Source: Francisella frigiditurris (GTDB lineage: Bacteria; Pseudomonadota; Gammaproteobacteria; Francisellales; Francisellaceae). From it: 64,000 bases of DNA. Each line of letters starts with the position of its first letter. Position 1 is the first letter of the stretch. Position numbers and translations under genes: made by a program. Where the stretch lies: the NCBI RefSeq assembly GCF_001880225.1, contig NZ_CP009654.1, positions 1,548,501 through 1,612,500 of the forward strand. The letters run 5' to 3'. Positions 46,244 to 55,812 of this stretch are shown piece by piece. The notes under the pieces are model-generated. The model made no database searches. It was not told where the DNA came from and was given only the letters and a program-made list of their open reading frames with translations.

Positions 46244-47731
46244 ATGAAAGTAAGAAAAATAATATATAAAGGATCTATAATATTATCTGTCACTTTTTTA
46301 ACAGCATGTAGCTTTTTTAGTCCAGAATATGAAAGACCCAAAACTGATACTCCTAATATGTGGCTAAATGAAGGCGACACTAAAACAATTGACAAGCAAA
46401 AATGGGATCTGCCAAAATTAGCTTGGTGGAGATTATTTAACGATCCTCAATTAAATAGTTTTATTACTATAGCTCTAAAAGATAACCAACAATTACAAGT
46501 TGCGATTGGTAATATAAAACAAGCTGAAGCAGAAATAGAAAAAGCTAATTACGCATGGTTACCAACAGCATCTGTTGGTGGTGGTGGTTTTATTGGCCAA
46601 GCTTTTGGAACAAATGTTAACTCAAGCATCCCTCAAGCTAAACAGTTCTTGTCACAAGGTACTGAGACTTTTGGCGGTTCTTTAGTTGGTGTTGTGCCAA
46701 GCTATACTATAAACCTTGTTAGGGAAATAAAGATTGGAGAAGTTGCAAGATATAGTAAAAAAATGCAAACAGAGTTGAAAAACACTACTCGCTTATCAAT
46801 AATAACCCAAGTTGCAGCTTCATATTTTTCTTTAGTTACGGCTAAAGCTCAATTAGATCTTCAAATAAGAAAAGTTGAAGAGTATGAATTATTACAATAC
46901 TTTGCTCAAAAACAATATGATGCTGGTGCAGCCTCTTCTCTTTCTATTAAGATGATTAATCAACAATTAGAATCTGAAAGAGGAAAAATAGCTGGCATAA
47001 AAAATGATATTGTTCATTTTGAGAACTCTCTAAGTGTCCTAATGGGTCAAAATCCTAGCAAAGTTGTATCTGGTAAAACCTTGAATGAAATAAATACATC
47101 TCATGAAGTTCCAGTAAACTTACCAGCAAAAGTATTAGAGAATAGACCAGATATAGCTATAGCAGAATATAGATTACAAACAGCTAATGCCAACATAGGT
47201 CTTGCACGATCTCAGTTTTTCCCAAGTATCGACTTAACAGGTGCTTTTGGTAACGCTACATTAGCTCTTGCTCAATTAGCAACAATGAATGCTGGTGTTT
47301 GGGCTGCTGAAGCTGTTGCGGCAGTTCCAGTATTTAATATGGCTATCTTAGCAGATAGTGATAAAGCAAAAGCTCAATTCTATCAAGGTTATTATGAATA
47401 CATAAACACCATCCACAAAGCTCTACAAGATGTAAATGATAGCTTATCTGAACATTCTTCTGCAAAAGAAACTATGAAAAGAGATATGTTAGCTTTAGAG
47501 GCAACTAATGAACAAACTATTATTTTCAACAAAAAATATGAAAAAGGTGCTATTAGCAAAATGGAATTTACTGGGGCATCTATAAATAATACAAATGCCC
47601 AAATGCAAGTTAATCAGACTAAATTAAAAGAACTAATTAGTATAGTTAACTTATATCAATCTCTTGGAAGTGGTTATGATGTAGATAACCATATGAATGT
47701 TATTGAAAGTAATCCTGCTTGGGATAAATAA
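46244..47731 (+). CDS. Outer-membrane efflux lipoprotein (NodT/OprM-type channel)
   Basis: A 495-residue TolC-superfamily channel subunit with a lipoprotein signal, lipobox LTAC and Cys22, as in OprM-like factors. Two copies of the efflux-protein repeat are visible (about 70-260 and 290-480), with LPAKVLENRPDIAIAEYRLQTANANIGLARSQFFPSI mid-protein as landmark, in separate segments. It starts 9 nt after emrA. A Francisella protein called SilC has been described in this position, from memory, so this is probably its homologue. Confidence 0.9.
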   Translation: MKVRKIIYKGSIILSVTFLTACSFFSPEYERPKTDTPNMWLNEGDTKTIDKQKWDLPKLAWWRLFNDPQLNSFITIALKDNQQLQVAIGNIKQAEAEIEKANYAWLPTASVGGGGFIGQAFGTNVNSSIPQAKQFLSQGTETFGGSLVGVVPSYTINLVREIKIGEVARYSKKMQTELKNTTRLSIITQVAASYFSLVTAKAQLDLQIRKVEEYELLQYFAQKQYDAGAASSLSIKMINQQLESERGKIAGIKNDIVHFENSLSVLMGQNPSKVVSGKTLNEINTSHEVPVNLPAKVLENRPDIAIAEYRLQTANANIGLARSQFFPSIDLTGAFGNATLALAQLATMNAGVWAAEAVAAVPVFNMAILADSDKAKAQFYQGYYEYINTIHKALQDVNDSLSEHSSAKETMKRDMLALEATNEQTIIFNKKYEKGAISKMEFTGASINNTNAQMQVNQTKLKELISIVNLYQSLGSGYDVDNHMNVIESNPAWDK

Positions 47732-47742
47732 TTAAGTCTTAT

Positions 47743-48495
47743 ATGAAAATCATAAAAAATTTAAATATAAAAGAATACACAGAAAAACTTGTTAATTGGC
47801 TTAAGAAAAGCTGTGAAAACTATCCTGCTGAAGGATTTGTCATTGGAATTAGTGGTGGCATCGATTCTGCTGTTTGTGCTTCATTATTAGCTAAAACCAG
47901 TCTTCCAGTAACCGCTCTTATTATGCCATCAGAAAATAATTCAGATAATGATAAATCTGATGCTCTAGAGTTAATAAAGCAGCTTAAGATACCATACTTC
48001 ATTGTTCCTATCCAAGATTTTTATGAAAAATTTCTAGAAACTACTCAGTTATTTGAGAATAAAGAAAATAATAGGCAGCAGGTTATAAAAGGTAACGCTC
48101 AAGCTAGATTCCGCATGATGTATCTATATGCTTATGCTCAACAAAATAATAGAATGGTTGTTGGAACAGATAATGCTTGTGAATGGCACATGGGTTACTT
48201 TACTAAATTTGGCGATGGTGCTGCAGATATTGTTCCTATTATTAATCTAAAGAAGTCACAAGTATTTGATATCGGTAGATATTTAGATGTTCCTAAAAAT
48301 ATACTAAATAAAGCTCCATCTGCTGGTTTATGGCAAGGTCAAACTGATGAAGATGAAATGGGCGTCACATATAACGAAATAGATGATTTTTTAGATGGTA
48401 AATCAGTCTCTGATGGTGCTTTAGATAGAATAAACTTCTGGCACAATCGTAGCCATCACAAAAGAAGAATGCCTTTAGCTCCTGACTTTAACTAA
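47743..48495 (+). CDS. nadE: NadE-family ammonia-dependent synthetase, probably NMN synthetase
   Basis: A 250-residue N-type ATP pyrophosphatase with SGGIDS at 37-42 and conserved GNAQARFRMMYLYAYAQ, GTDNACEW and TKFGDGAADI. The family amidates nicotinic acid adenine dinucleotide to NAD. From memory, F. tularensis has no NadD and uses its NadE-like protein to amidate nicotinic acid mononucleotide to NMN; this protein resembles that one over its whole length (APSAGLWQGQTDEDEMGVTY, NRSHHKR). I therefore favour NMN synthetase. It has no glutaminase domain. Its end overlaps the convergent AEC gene by 4 nt. Confidence 0.9.
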   Translation: MKIIKNLNIKEYTEKLVNWLKKSCENYPAEGFVIGISGGIDSAVCASLLAKTSLPVTALIMPSENNSDNDKSDALELIKQLKIPYFIVPIQDFYEKFLETTQLFENKENNRQQVIKGNAQARFRMMYLYAYAQQNNRMVVGTDNACEWHMGYFTKFGDGAADIVPIINLKKSQVFDIGRYLDVPKNILNKAPSAGLWQGQTDEDEMGVTYNEIDDFLDGKSVSDGALDRINFWHNRSHHKRRMPLAPDFN

Positions 48496-49442
48496 ATTAA
48501 AAGATAAAGCCAAAAATTTACACTTAAAAAACTAAATATTGTTGTTATAACTACAACAAATGTCTGAGTATTAGCCTCTTCTCCTAAATTATACTGATTA
48601 GCAATAATATAGTTATGAGTTGCTGTCGGCGTAGCACACAATAAGACAAGTGCTAATAGCAAAGTATGATTAAGACCAAATAATACTCCAAGCCCCAAAG
48701 CTATGAAAGGGAACAACATAAGCTTTAATAAGGATAAAACACAAATAAAATATAGCTGGCTATCTAATCTCAATTTTCTTAAACCATAACTACATGACAA
48801 ACCTATTGAAAAAAGAGCAATAGGTGCTGAAGCTTTTCCTAAAAAAGAAAAAGCATTAAACATATTTTCATTTAAAGATATTTTTAAACTACCAAATAAA
48901 AAACCTAATATTGATGAAACAATTATAGGATTTGTACATATAACTTTTAGAATTCTTTTTACTACAAAATAAATACCAGCTCTTTTGTCGATATTTGTTG
49001 AGCTGCAGACTTCTATAATCAAAACAGAAACTGTAAAAAATATAATATTTTGTATTGCCATTAAAGGAACTGTCAAAACAGCAGATGAGAAAATAACTAT
49101 AAATAATGGTATAGCAAAGTATGCTCCATCAACTTGTGATACAGACATCGTATTTAAAACTGATACCACAAATGATGTCTTAAGAAACTTCATGCTAATA
49201 ATAAAGCTTATAAAAATCATTATAACCATAGCTAATACATATGAAAGAGCATAGCTAATATTTAAATCATTAACGCTTGTATGATAACAGCTTAGAAACA
49301 ATTGCATTGGCAACAAAACATAAAAAACTAAATGTATAAAAGTTTTATCTGAACCTTTAGGAAATATTCTACTAAAGCCTAATAATAAACCTAAAAAAAT
49401 AGTAAAAAATAAAACAAAAGTGGTATTAAAAACACTAAGCAT
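48492..49442 (-). CDS. AEC family transporter
   Basis: A 316-residue inner-membrane protein with about ten helices in two halves. The first half has a PMQLFLSCYHT segment and the second a CATPTATHNYIIA motif; both broken-helix patterns are typical of the auxin efflux carrier family, which in bacteria moves malonate, malate and similar acids. The substrate is not indicated by neighbours. It is convergent with nadE and stands 75 nt upstream of dnaJ's end without being part of that operon. Confidence 0.83.
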   Translation of the reverse strand: MLSVFNTTFVLFFTIFLGLLLGFSRIFPKGSDKTFIHLVFYVLLPMQLFLSCYHTSVNDLNISYALSYVLAMVIMIFISFIISMKFLKTSFVVSVLNTMSVSQVDGAYFAIPLFIVIFSSAVLTVPLMAIQNIIFFTVSVLIIEVCSSTNIDKRAGIYFVVKRILKVICTNPIIVSSILGFLFGSLKISLNENMFNAFSFLGKASAPIALFSIGLSCSYGLRKLRLDSQLYFICVLSLLKLMLFPFIALGLGVLFGLNHTLLLALVLLCATPTATHNYIIANQYNLGEEANTQTFVVVITTIFSFLSVNFWLYLLI

Positions 49443-49517
49443 GTTAGTAGCATCTATAAAACAAAATTATTACGATTATAATATAAAGAAAGAAAAATAG
49501 GTAAAAGTTAAGAGTGG

Positions 49518-50663
49518 CTATTCAAAGAATTTTTTAGCATAGTCTTTTACATTATCAAACCAAGTCTTACTCTTAGGTGAATGCTTATTTTCATATTCTT
49601 CACCTAAACTATCTGCAAATTTTTTAAGAAGTTCTTTCTGATCAGCAGTTAAATTCACAGGAGTCTCAACAACTACTTTACATAAAAGATCGCCTCTTCT
49701 ATGACCTCTTAATGATTTCATTCCTTTATCTCTAAGCCTAAATACTTTTCCTGTTTGAGTCTCTGCAACGACTTTAAGTTTTACTTCCCCATCAAGTGTT
49801 GGAACCTTTATTTCTCCGCCAAGACAGGCTGTAATAAAACTAATTGGCATTTCACAGTATAAATTAGACTCTCTTCTTTCAAAAATACTATGCTCTTTTA
49901 TAATTATTTGAACATACAAGTCTCCATTAAGTGCTCCGTTCAAGCCAGCATCACCCTCACCATGCAATCTAACTCTATCGCCACTATCAACACCTTCAGG
50001 TATTTTAACTTTTAGCGATTTATGCTTTCTAACATTTCCTTTACCATAACAGTCCTCACATGGGTCAGCAATATTAGATCCAGTACCATTACATACTGGA
50101 CAAGTTTGTTCAAATGCAAAAAAACCTTGTTGTCTTCTAATGGTACCTTGTCCACCACATGCATGACATGTAGCTTTTGTTCTAGATTTTGAGCCTGTAC
50201 CATCACAAGTTTCACAACTAGACATTTTAGGAATAGTTATCTCTTTCTCTACGCCATGGAAAGCTTCTTCAAGAGTAATTTCTATAGAGTACTCTAAATC
50301 ACTACCTCTAGATTGCTCACGTGATCTTCCTCTAGCATTTCCTCCAAAGAATGTATCAAAAATATCTTCAAAAGCAGCTCCACCACCAAAGCCACCACCA
50401 AAGCCACCACCAAAGCCACCACCATGACCACCTTGCTGATTAACTCCTGCATGGCCAAATTGATCATAAGCAGCTCGCTTTTGATCATCACTCAAAATTT
50501 CATAAGCTTCAGAAACTTCTTTGAATTTTATTTCTGCTTCTTTATTCTCTGGGTTTCTATCAGGATGGTATTTCATAGCTAACTTACGGTAAGCTTTTTT
50601 AATCTCCACACCTGTAGCTGTTTTAGATACACTTAAAACTTCGTAATAACATCTTTGTTGCAT
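49518..50663 (-). CDS. dnaJ: Chaperone DnaJ
   Basis: Hsp40 co-chaperone that delivers substrates to DnaK and stimulates its ATPase. It is 381 residues: J-domain (1-70) with HPD at 33-35, a Gly/Phe linker (about 78-110) with tandem GGGF units, a zinc domain with four CxxCxGxG repeats (about 148-215) and the C-terminal substrate domain. It is the third gene of the grpE-dnaK-dnaJ cluster, separated from dnaK by 97 nt that hold a hairpin and an extended -10 element, so it may be partly uncoupled. Confidence 0.97.
   Translation of the reverse strand: MQQRCYYEVLSVSKTATGVEIKKAYRKLAMKYHPDRNPENKEAEIKFKEVSEAYEILSDDQKRAAYDQFGHAGVNQQGGHGGGFGGGFGGGFGGGAAFEDIFDTFFGGNARGRSREQSRGSDLEYSIEITLEEAFHGVEKEITIPKMSSCETCDGTGSKSRTKATCHACGGQGTIRRQQGFFAFEQTCPVCNGTGSNIADPCEDCYGKGNVRKHKSLKVKIPEGVDSGDRVRLHGEGDAGLNGALNGDLYVQIIIKEHSIFERRESNLYCEMPISFITACLGGEIKVPTLDGEVKLKVVAETQTGKVFRLRDKGMKSLRGHRRGDLLCKVVVETPVNLTADQKELLKKFADSLGEEYENKHSPKSKTWFDNVKDYAKKFFE
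50381..50424. repeat. Tandem 12-bp repeat inside dnaJ
   Basis: The unit ccaccaccaaag (plus strand) occurs nearly four times in a row with no interruption, encoding repeated Gly-Gly-Gly-Phe in the DnaJ linker. Copy-number change would keep the frame, since the unit is a multiple of three. Confidence 0.9.
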
Positions 50664-50696
50664 AATAAAATAAATCCATAAAAATTAAACTAGGAC

Positions 50697-50705
50697 ATTA
50701 TACCA
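50697..50705 (-). promoter_or_regulatory. Extended -10 promoter candidate for dnaJ
   Basis: On the minus strand TGG is followed by a perfect TATAAT (50697-50702), 34 nt before the dnaJ ATG. The -35 region falls inside the dnaK-dnaJ hairpin and is a poor match. It could supply dnaJ with basal transcription independent of heat shock. Confidence 0.45.
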
Positions 50706-50712
50706 AATAAGA

Positions 50713-50733
50713 AAATGCGGATAAACCGCATTT
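50713..50733 (-). terminator. Intergenic hairpin between dnaK and dnaJ
   Basis: An 8-bp perfect stem (AAATGCGG with CCGCATTT) and 5-nt loop, followed in the minus direction by a U-rich stretch (TTTTCTTATTT). It lies 28 nt after the dnaK stop. This looks like a weak terminator or attenuator that would lower dnaJ relative to dnaK, or an RNA-processing site. Confidence 0.6.
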
Positions 50734-50760
50734 GTTTGATTTAAGAAATTAACTTAGATA

Positions 50761-52689
50761 CTATTTTTTATTATCATCTACATCTTCAAAATCAGCATCT
50801 ACAACATCATCATCTTTTTTAGCTTCAGTTTCCGGTTGAGCTTCTGCTCCTCCAGCTGCTTGTGCTTGTTCAGCATAAGCTTTTTGAGCTATTGGTGTAA
50901 ATACTTCTTCTAAAGCTTTAGTTTTAGCTTCAATATCATCTTTATTATCAGTTTTAATAACTGACTCTAAATCTTTACATGCCACTTCTATTTTTTCTTT
51001 TTCATCAGCAGATACTTTGTCTCCTAACTCAGATACTGCTTTTCTAGCACTATGAACTAGATTATCTGCAGCATTTCTTGCCGCAACAAGCTCATGGAAC
51101 TTTTTATCTGACTCGGCGTTAGCTTCTGCATCTTGTACCATTTTTTCGATATCATCTTCAGATAAACCGCTTGAAGACTTAATCACAATATTTTGTTCTT
51201 TTCCAGTAGCTTTGTCTTTAGCTGATACATTCAAGATACCATTAGCATCAATATCAAAAGTTACTTCAATTTGTGGCATTCCACGAGGTGAAGGTGGAAT
51301 ATCAGCCAAATCAAATCTACCTAGAGATTTGTTTGCTGAAGCCATTTCTCTTTCTCCTTGCAACACATGAATTGTTACAGCTGGTTGGTTATCTTCTGCT
51401 GTTGAGAACACTTGCGACTTCTTAGTAGGAATAGTCGTATTTCTCTCAATAAGCTTAGTCATAACACCACCCATAGTCTCAATACCTAATGAAAGTGGAG
51501 TTACATCTAGTAAAAGTACATCTTTAACATCACCCGCTAAAACACCACCTTGAATAGCAGCACCTATTGCTACTGCTTCATCAGGGTTTACATCTTTACG
51601 AGGTTCTTTACCAAAAAACTCTTTTACTTTTTGTTGTACTAATGGCATACGTGTTTGTCCACCAACTAATAAAACATCAGTGATATCAGACTTACTTAGG
51701 CCAGCATCTTCTAAAGCTTTTCTACAAGGCTCTAAAGATCTCATTACTAAATCACCTACTAAAGATTCAAACTTAGCTCTAGTGATTTTTATATTTAAGT
51801 GTTTTGGTCCTGTAGCGTCAGCTGTAATATATGGTAGGTTAACATCAGTTTGTTGTGCTGATGATAATTCTACTTTAGCCTTTTCAGCTGCTTCACGAAC
51901 TCTTTGAAGAGCTAATTTATCATTATGTAAATCTATACCTTGCTCTTTTTTAAACTCATCGATTAAGTAGTTCATTAATGCAACGTCAAAGTCTTCACCA
52001 CCTAAGAATGTATCACCATTAGTTGATAATACTTCAATTTGGTTATCTCCATCAACATCTGCAATTTCAATTATTGAAATATCGAATGTACCACCACCTA
52101 AGTCATATACAGCTATTGTTTGCTCACCTTTTTTAGAATCAACACCATAAGCTAAAGCTGCAGCTGTTGGTTCATTAATGATTCTTTTAACATCAAGACC
52201 TGCAATCTTACCAGCATCTTTTGTTGCTTGTCTTTGGCTATCATTAAAATACGCTGGAACTGTAATTACAGCTTCAGTAACTGGCTCACCTAAAAAGTCT
52301 TCAGCAGTTTTTTTCATTTTTCTTAAAATTTCAGCTGAAACTTGAGGAGGAGCCATTCTTTTACCATCTTTTGTAGCTACCCATGCATCTCCGTTATCCG
52401 CTTTTATAACACTATAAGGAACTTTCTTTTTAATATCTTCCTGTACAGCTTTGTCATCATACTTACGACCAATCAATCTTTTTATCGCAAAAAATGTATT
52501 ATCTGGGTTTGTGACAGCTTGTCTTTTTGCTGCTTGACCAACTAAAATTTCTCCACCATCTGTGTAAGCTACAACTGAAGGTGTAGTTCTATGCCCTTCA
52601 GCATTTTCTATAACTTTAGCTTTTTTACCATCCATTATAGCTACACATGAGTTAGTTGTACCTAAATCTATCCCTATAATTTTTCCCAT
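50761..52689 (-). CDS. dnaK: Chaperone DnaK
   Basis: Hsp70 chaperone, 642 residues. The ATPase domain has [13 protein letters not shown] at 4-16, [27 protein letters not shown] and LVGGQTRMP; the substrate domain has [16 protein letters not shown]; the lid ends in an acidic tail ([14 protein letters not shown]). GGAG lies ahead of the ATG. It is transcribed with grpE (95-nt gap) and also has a sigma-32-like promoter directly upstream. DnaK refolds proteins with DnaJ and GrpE. Confidence 0.98.
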   Translation of the reverse strand: MGKIIGIDLGTTNSCVAIMDGKKAKVIENAEGHRTTPSVVAYTDGGEILVGQAAKRQAVTNPDNTFFAIKRLIGRKYDDKAVQEDIKKKVPYSVIKADNGDAWVATKDGKRMAPPQVSAEILRKMKKTAEDFLGEPVTEAVITVPAYFNDSQRQATKDAGKIAGLDVKRIINEPTAAALAYGVDSKKGEQTIAVYDLGGGTFDISIIEIADVDGDNQIEVLSTNGDTFLGGEDFDVALMNYLIDEFKKEQGIDLHNDKLALQRVREAAEKAKVELSSAQQTDVNLPYITADATGPKHLNIKITRAKFESLVGDLVMRSLEPCRKALEDAGLSKSDITDVLLVGGQTRMPLVQQKVKEFFGKEPRKDVNPDEAVAIGAAIQGGVLAGDVKDVLLLDVTPLSLGIETMGGVMTKLIERNTTIPTKKSQVFSTAEDNQPAVTIHVLQGEREMASANKSLGRFDLADIPPSPRGMPQIEVTFDIDANGILNVSAKDKATGKEQNIVIKSSSGLSEDDIEKMVQDAEANAESDKKFHELVAARNAADNLVHSARKAVSELGDKVSADEKEKIEVACKDLESVIKTDNKDDIEAKTKALEEVFTPIAQKAYAEQAQAAGGAEAQPETEAKKDDDVVDADFEDVDDNKK

Positions 52690-52748
52690 TATTTTATCTC
52701 CTTTTTATTTAAACTTTTTATAGCTATTTTCAGCTACATTAATTTTGA

Positions 52749-52776
52749 ATATGATGTTATAAATCTTTTTTTCAAG
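52749..52776 (-). promoter_or_regulatory. Sigma-32-like promoter upstream of dnaK
   Basis: On the minus strand CTTGAA (52771-52776) is followed after 14 bp by CATCATAT (52749-52756). Against the heat-shock consensus CTTGAA and CCCCATNT, the -35 is perfect and the -10 differs at two positions. It sits in the grpE-dnaK gap, about 60 nt before the dnaK ATG. Confidence 0.6.
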
Positions 52777-52784
52777 TATTAATT

Positions 52785-53360
52785 TTAATTTTTTACAACT
52801 ACAACCTTTGCTGCTCTAACAACCCTTCCATTTAGTAGATAGCCTTTTTGGAAAACATCAAAAACAGTATCATTCTCAAGTTCTGGATTAGGTATCATAG
52901 CCATAGCTTCATGTAAATTAGGATCAAACTTTTCACCTTTTGGATCTAACTCTTCTAATCCATTCTTTTCAAGTGCATCTAAGAACATTTTAGATGTAAG
53001 CTCAATTCCTTCTTTCATTGCTATAGCTTCTTCCAACTTAACCTCATGCTTAAGAGCTTGTTCTAAGCTATCCATTATCGGCATAAGTTCCCTAGCAAAT
53101 TTTTCTATTCCAAATTTACGAGCATTAGCAACTTCTTTTTCTGAACGCTTACGAATATTTTCCATCTCAGCTTTAGCTCTTAAAACCTCATTAAACATCT
53201 CTTTGTTTTTATTTTCCAACTCTTCTATAACTTCTTTTGCTTTTTCAAGTTGCTCTTCTATCGATGTTTTATGATGCTCTTGATCAAGCTCAACCTTCTC
53301 TAAATCTTCAGAATTTGACTCATTTAGCTCATCTATTTGATCTTTTTTCATTTCACTCAT
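52785..53360 (-). CDS. grpE: Nucleotide exchange factor GrpE
   Basis: Releases ADP from DnaK. It is 191 residues: an acidic N-terminus, a long coiled coil (about 30-90) with NIRKRSEKEVANARKFGIEKFA, and a C-terminal beta domain (about 135-191) ending with GYLLNGRVVRAAKVVV. All are characteristic. ATG 53360 is used; Met4 is an alternative start. It is first in the heat-shock cluster, preceded by a sigma-32-like promoter, and divergent from mltA with 83 nt between. Confidence 0.97.
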   Translation of the reverse strand: MSEMKKDQIDELNESNSEDLEKVELDQEHHKTSIEEQLEKAKEVIEELENKNKEMFNEVLRAKAEMENIRKRSEKEVANARKFGIEKFARELMPIMDSLEQALKHEVKLEEAIAMKEGIELTSKMFLDALEKNGLEELDPKGEKFDPNLHEAMAMIPNPELENDTVFDVFQKGYLLNGRVVRAAKVVVVKN

Positions 53361-53403
53361 TTAACAACCTTTTATTTTTGAATCATTAATACTACAATCC
53401 TGT

Positions 53404-53432
53404 ATATGTGACTGTTTATAATATTTTTCAAG
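53404..53432 (-). promoter_or_regulatory. Sigma-32-like promoter upstream of grpE
   Basis: On the minus strand CTTGAA (53427-53432), 15-bp spacer, then TCACATAT (53404-53411), compared with consensus CTTGAA and CCCCATNT: -35 perfect, -10 with two mismatches. It ends 44 nt before the grpE ATG. The geometry and location fit heat-shock control of the cluster. Confidence 0.68.
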
Positions 53433-53443
53433 TATTTTTTTAA

Positions 53444-54631
53444 ATGAGATTTGTAAAAAGAAGTTTAACGCTTAAAAAAACATCTATACTATCAATATTA
53501 TTACTATTGAGCCTCGATGCTATAGCACTTGACCTATTTGAACCTAAAAATAACGAAACCGTAGAAAAATTTCTAGGAAACAAATACTCTGAAAATGTTA
53601 CTTACACTGAGTCAGACTTTAAATACCTTGGCCATTGGGATAATGGCAATCAATTAAATTCTTTTAATGCTTTCAAATCTTCTTGTTATAAAATTCTTGA
53701 TGATTCTAATCCTGAGTATAAAAATTGGATTGCTGTCTGTAAAAAGGCTATCTCCTTAACTCCAAAAACAGATAGTGAAGCTAGAGTTTTCTTTGAAACT
53801 AACTTTACACCATATGAAATTCTTAATAACAATTCCGCTCATGGTTTATTTACCGGATACTATGAGCCTATAATTAAAGGAAATTTAACTAAAACAGATG
53901 TATATAATGTTCCTATTTATAAAACGCCAGAGGATCTTATAAAAATTACAAATAAAAATGATACTTTCTCATATGGAAAGTATAATAATGGTTCACTTGT
54001 TCCATATTATTCAAGAGAGGAGATTTCAAAAAATAATCTGTTTCCTAAAGACGATGTTCTTGCTTGGGTTAGTTCTAAAGTTGATAGATCATTCTTACAG
54101 ATTCAAGGCTCAGGAAGAATTGTTATAGAAAATGGCAATGATGTATTATTAGGCTATGATAGCCAAAATGGCCATCCTTATCGACCAATAGGTAGATATA
54201 TTCTAGAAAAAGGATATATGGATGCCAAAAATATATCTATGCAATCTATAAAAGAGTGGTTAAATCAAAATCCTAGTAAAATGGATGATGTTCTAAACTA
54301 TGATCCATCTTTTGTGTTTTTTAAGTATTTAAATGCTAAAAATGCCGTTGGTGCACAAGGCGTCGAGCTCACACCTGGCTACTCACTAGCAGTCGATAGT
54401 AAATATTACTTATATGGAATACCAATATGGTTAGAAACCGACTACTATAAAGATGAGCAACAGAATAAAGAAAATATTAATAGATTAATGATTGCTCAAG
54501 ATACTGGTGGAGCTATTAGAGGGCCTATTCGCGGCGATGTCTTCTGGGGACATGGTCCCGAAGCTGAGTTTAATGCTGGCCATATGAAAAATTATGGAAA
54601 TATTTGGATATTATTACCTAATTACTCATGA
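53444..54631 (+). CDS. mltA: Membrane-bound lytic murein transglycosylase A homologue
   Basis: Cleaves peptidoglycan glycan strands to 1,6-anhydro products. It is 395 residues. Landmarks are FTGYYEP, the QIQGSGRI motif, AQDTGGAIRGPIRGD and FWGHGPEAEFNAG at the C-terminus, where the double-psi barrel holds the catalytic Asp. The N-terminus is a signal sequence ending DAIALDL without a lipobox, so unlike E. coli MltA it is probably soluble in the periplasm. Its stop overlaps the next ATG (ATGA). Confidence 0.92.
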   Translation: MRFVKRSLTLKKTSILSILLLLSLDAIALDLFEPKNNETVEKFLGNKYSENVTYTESDFKYLGHWDNGNQLNSFNAFKSSCYKILDDSNPEYKNWIAVCKKAISLTPKTDSEARVFFETNFTPYEILNNNSAHGLFTGYYEPIIKGNLTKTDVYNVPIYKTPEDLIKITNKNDTFSYGKYNNGSLVPYYSREEISKNNLFPKDDVLAWVSSKVDRSFLQIQGSGRIVIENGNDVLLGYDSQNGHPYRPIGRYILEKGYMDAKNISMQSIKEWLNQNPSKMDDVLNYDPSFVFFKYLNAKNAVGAQGVELTPGYSLAVDSKYYLYGIPIWLETDYYKDEQQNKENINRLMIAQDTGGAIRGPIRGDVFWGHGPEAEFNAGHMKNYGNIWILLPNYS

Positions 54632-55803
54632 CAAAACACTTTGATATTATAATAGTTGGTGGAGGCATTTCTGGAATAAGTTTTGCTCAAGAAATGACCA
54701 AACAAAACATAAACTACTGTCTATTTGAAAAAAATGAAATCGGCGGTTGTATAAAAACAAAACATTATAAAGATTTTTGGTTTGAGCAAGGAGCCCATAC
54801 ACTTTATAACTCTTATGGCAATACAATATCTTATATAGAAAAAAATAATCTTTTAGATAAAATTATTAATCGAACAAAACTACCGTTTCTATTTGTCACT
54901 TCAAATAATAAAGTCCAAAGTTTAATTAGAAACTTAAACATTTTTTCTCTTGCTTTTAACTTTATCAAAAATAAAAATATCTCAAAAATAGATAAAAGCA
55001 TTTCTGAGTATGCAACAAAAGCTTTTGGAGAAAAAAACTACAATAATACTCTAAAATATTGCTTTGATGCGGTTTTATCTCAAAATAGCGAATTTTTTCC
55101 TATGGAGTATTTATTTAAAAAATATCCTAGAAACAAAAATTTGCCAAGAAGCTTTACCTTAGAAAAAGGTCTAAGCTCTTTATTTGCAGAAAGTAATAAA
55201 TTAAATATTAATAATGAAGAAGTATTAAATATAAAAAAATTAAATGATAACTGGGAAGTAACTACTAAAAACAATACATATACTGCTAAAAACATCTGTT
55301 TAGCTACAGAATGGGGCAATACTAAAAAATTACTAGAAAATATTGCTCCAGAAATATCTGAACATTCATTCCAGCCAACCACATCAGAAATATATAGCAC
55401 ATCGATTATTATTAACTCTAAAGATATAGAATTTAAGAAAATTGCAGGATTAATAGGAAAAGAACAATTTTTCTACTCTACTGTTTCAAGAGATATAATT
55501 AATCATCCAAATTTACGAGCTTTAACTTTTCACTGTAAAAAAAATAATGGATCAGAAAATTTATTAAAAATATCTAAACTACTTAAATTAGATTTAGATA
55601 AAGTACTAGATATACAAATAAAACAAAATACTCTTCCTTGCTATAATAAAAAACATTCTTTATTTATTAAAGATTTAGATAATTTTTTACTTAAAAATAC
55701 TGGAATTTATTTAACAGGAAACTTTTTTGATAGACTTGCTATAGAAAATTGTATTAAACGCTCATATACTGAGGCTCTTAGATATACTAACAATAATACT
55801 TAA
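54628..55803 (+). CDS. FAD-dependent amine-oxidase/protoporphyrinogen-oxidase-like protein
   Basis: A 391-residue protein opening with the dinucleotide-binding DIIIVGGGISGISFAQE and EIGGCIKTK, followed by FEQGAHTLYNS, the pattern of protoporphyrinogen oxidase (HemY/PPOX) and related amine oxidases. A C-terminal GIYLTGNFFDRLAIENCIK completes the FAD site. No signal peptide is present. It overlaps mltA by 4 nt and precedes budA by 9 nt. A role as protoporphyrinogen oxidase upstream of ferrochelatase is possible but unproven; another flavin oxidase remains equally possible. Confidence 0.78.
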   Translation: MTKHFDIIIVGGGISGISFAQEMTKQNINYCLFEKNEIGGCIKTKHYKDFWFEQGAHTLYNSYGNTISYIEKNNLLDKIINRTKLPFLFVTSNNKVQSLIRNLNIFSLAFNFIKNKNISKIDKSISEYATKAFGEKNYNNTLKYCFDAVLSQNSEFFPMEYLFKKYPRNKNLPRSFTLEKGLSSLFAESNKLNINNEEVLNIKKLNDNWEVTTKNNTYTAKNICLATEWGNTKKLLENIAPEISEHSFQPTTSEIYSTSIIINSKDIEFKKIAGLIGKEQFFYSTVSRDIINHPNLRALTFHCKKNNGSENLLKISKLLKLDLDKVLDIQIKQNTLPCYNKKHSLFIKDLDNFLLKNTGIYLTGNFFDRLAIENCIKRSYTEALRYTNNNT

Positions 55804-55812
55804 GGTTATTAA

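Noticed and set aside
53361..53443. Sigma-70 promoter for mltA in the grpE-mltA gap
   Set aside because: No acceptable -35/-10 pair was found on the plus strand; the only clear element is the grpE heat-shock promoter.
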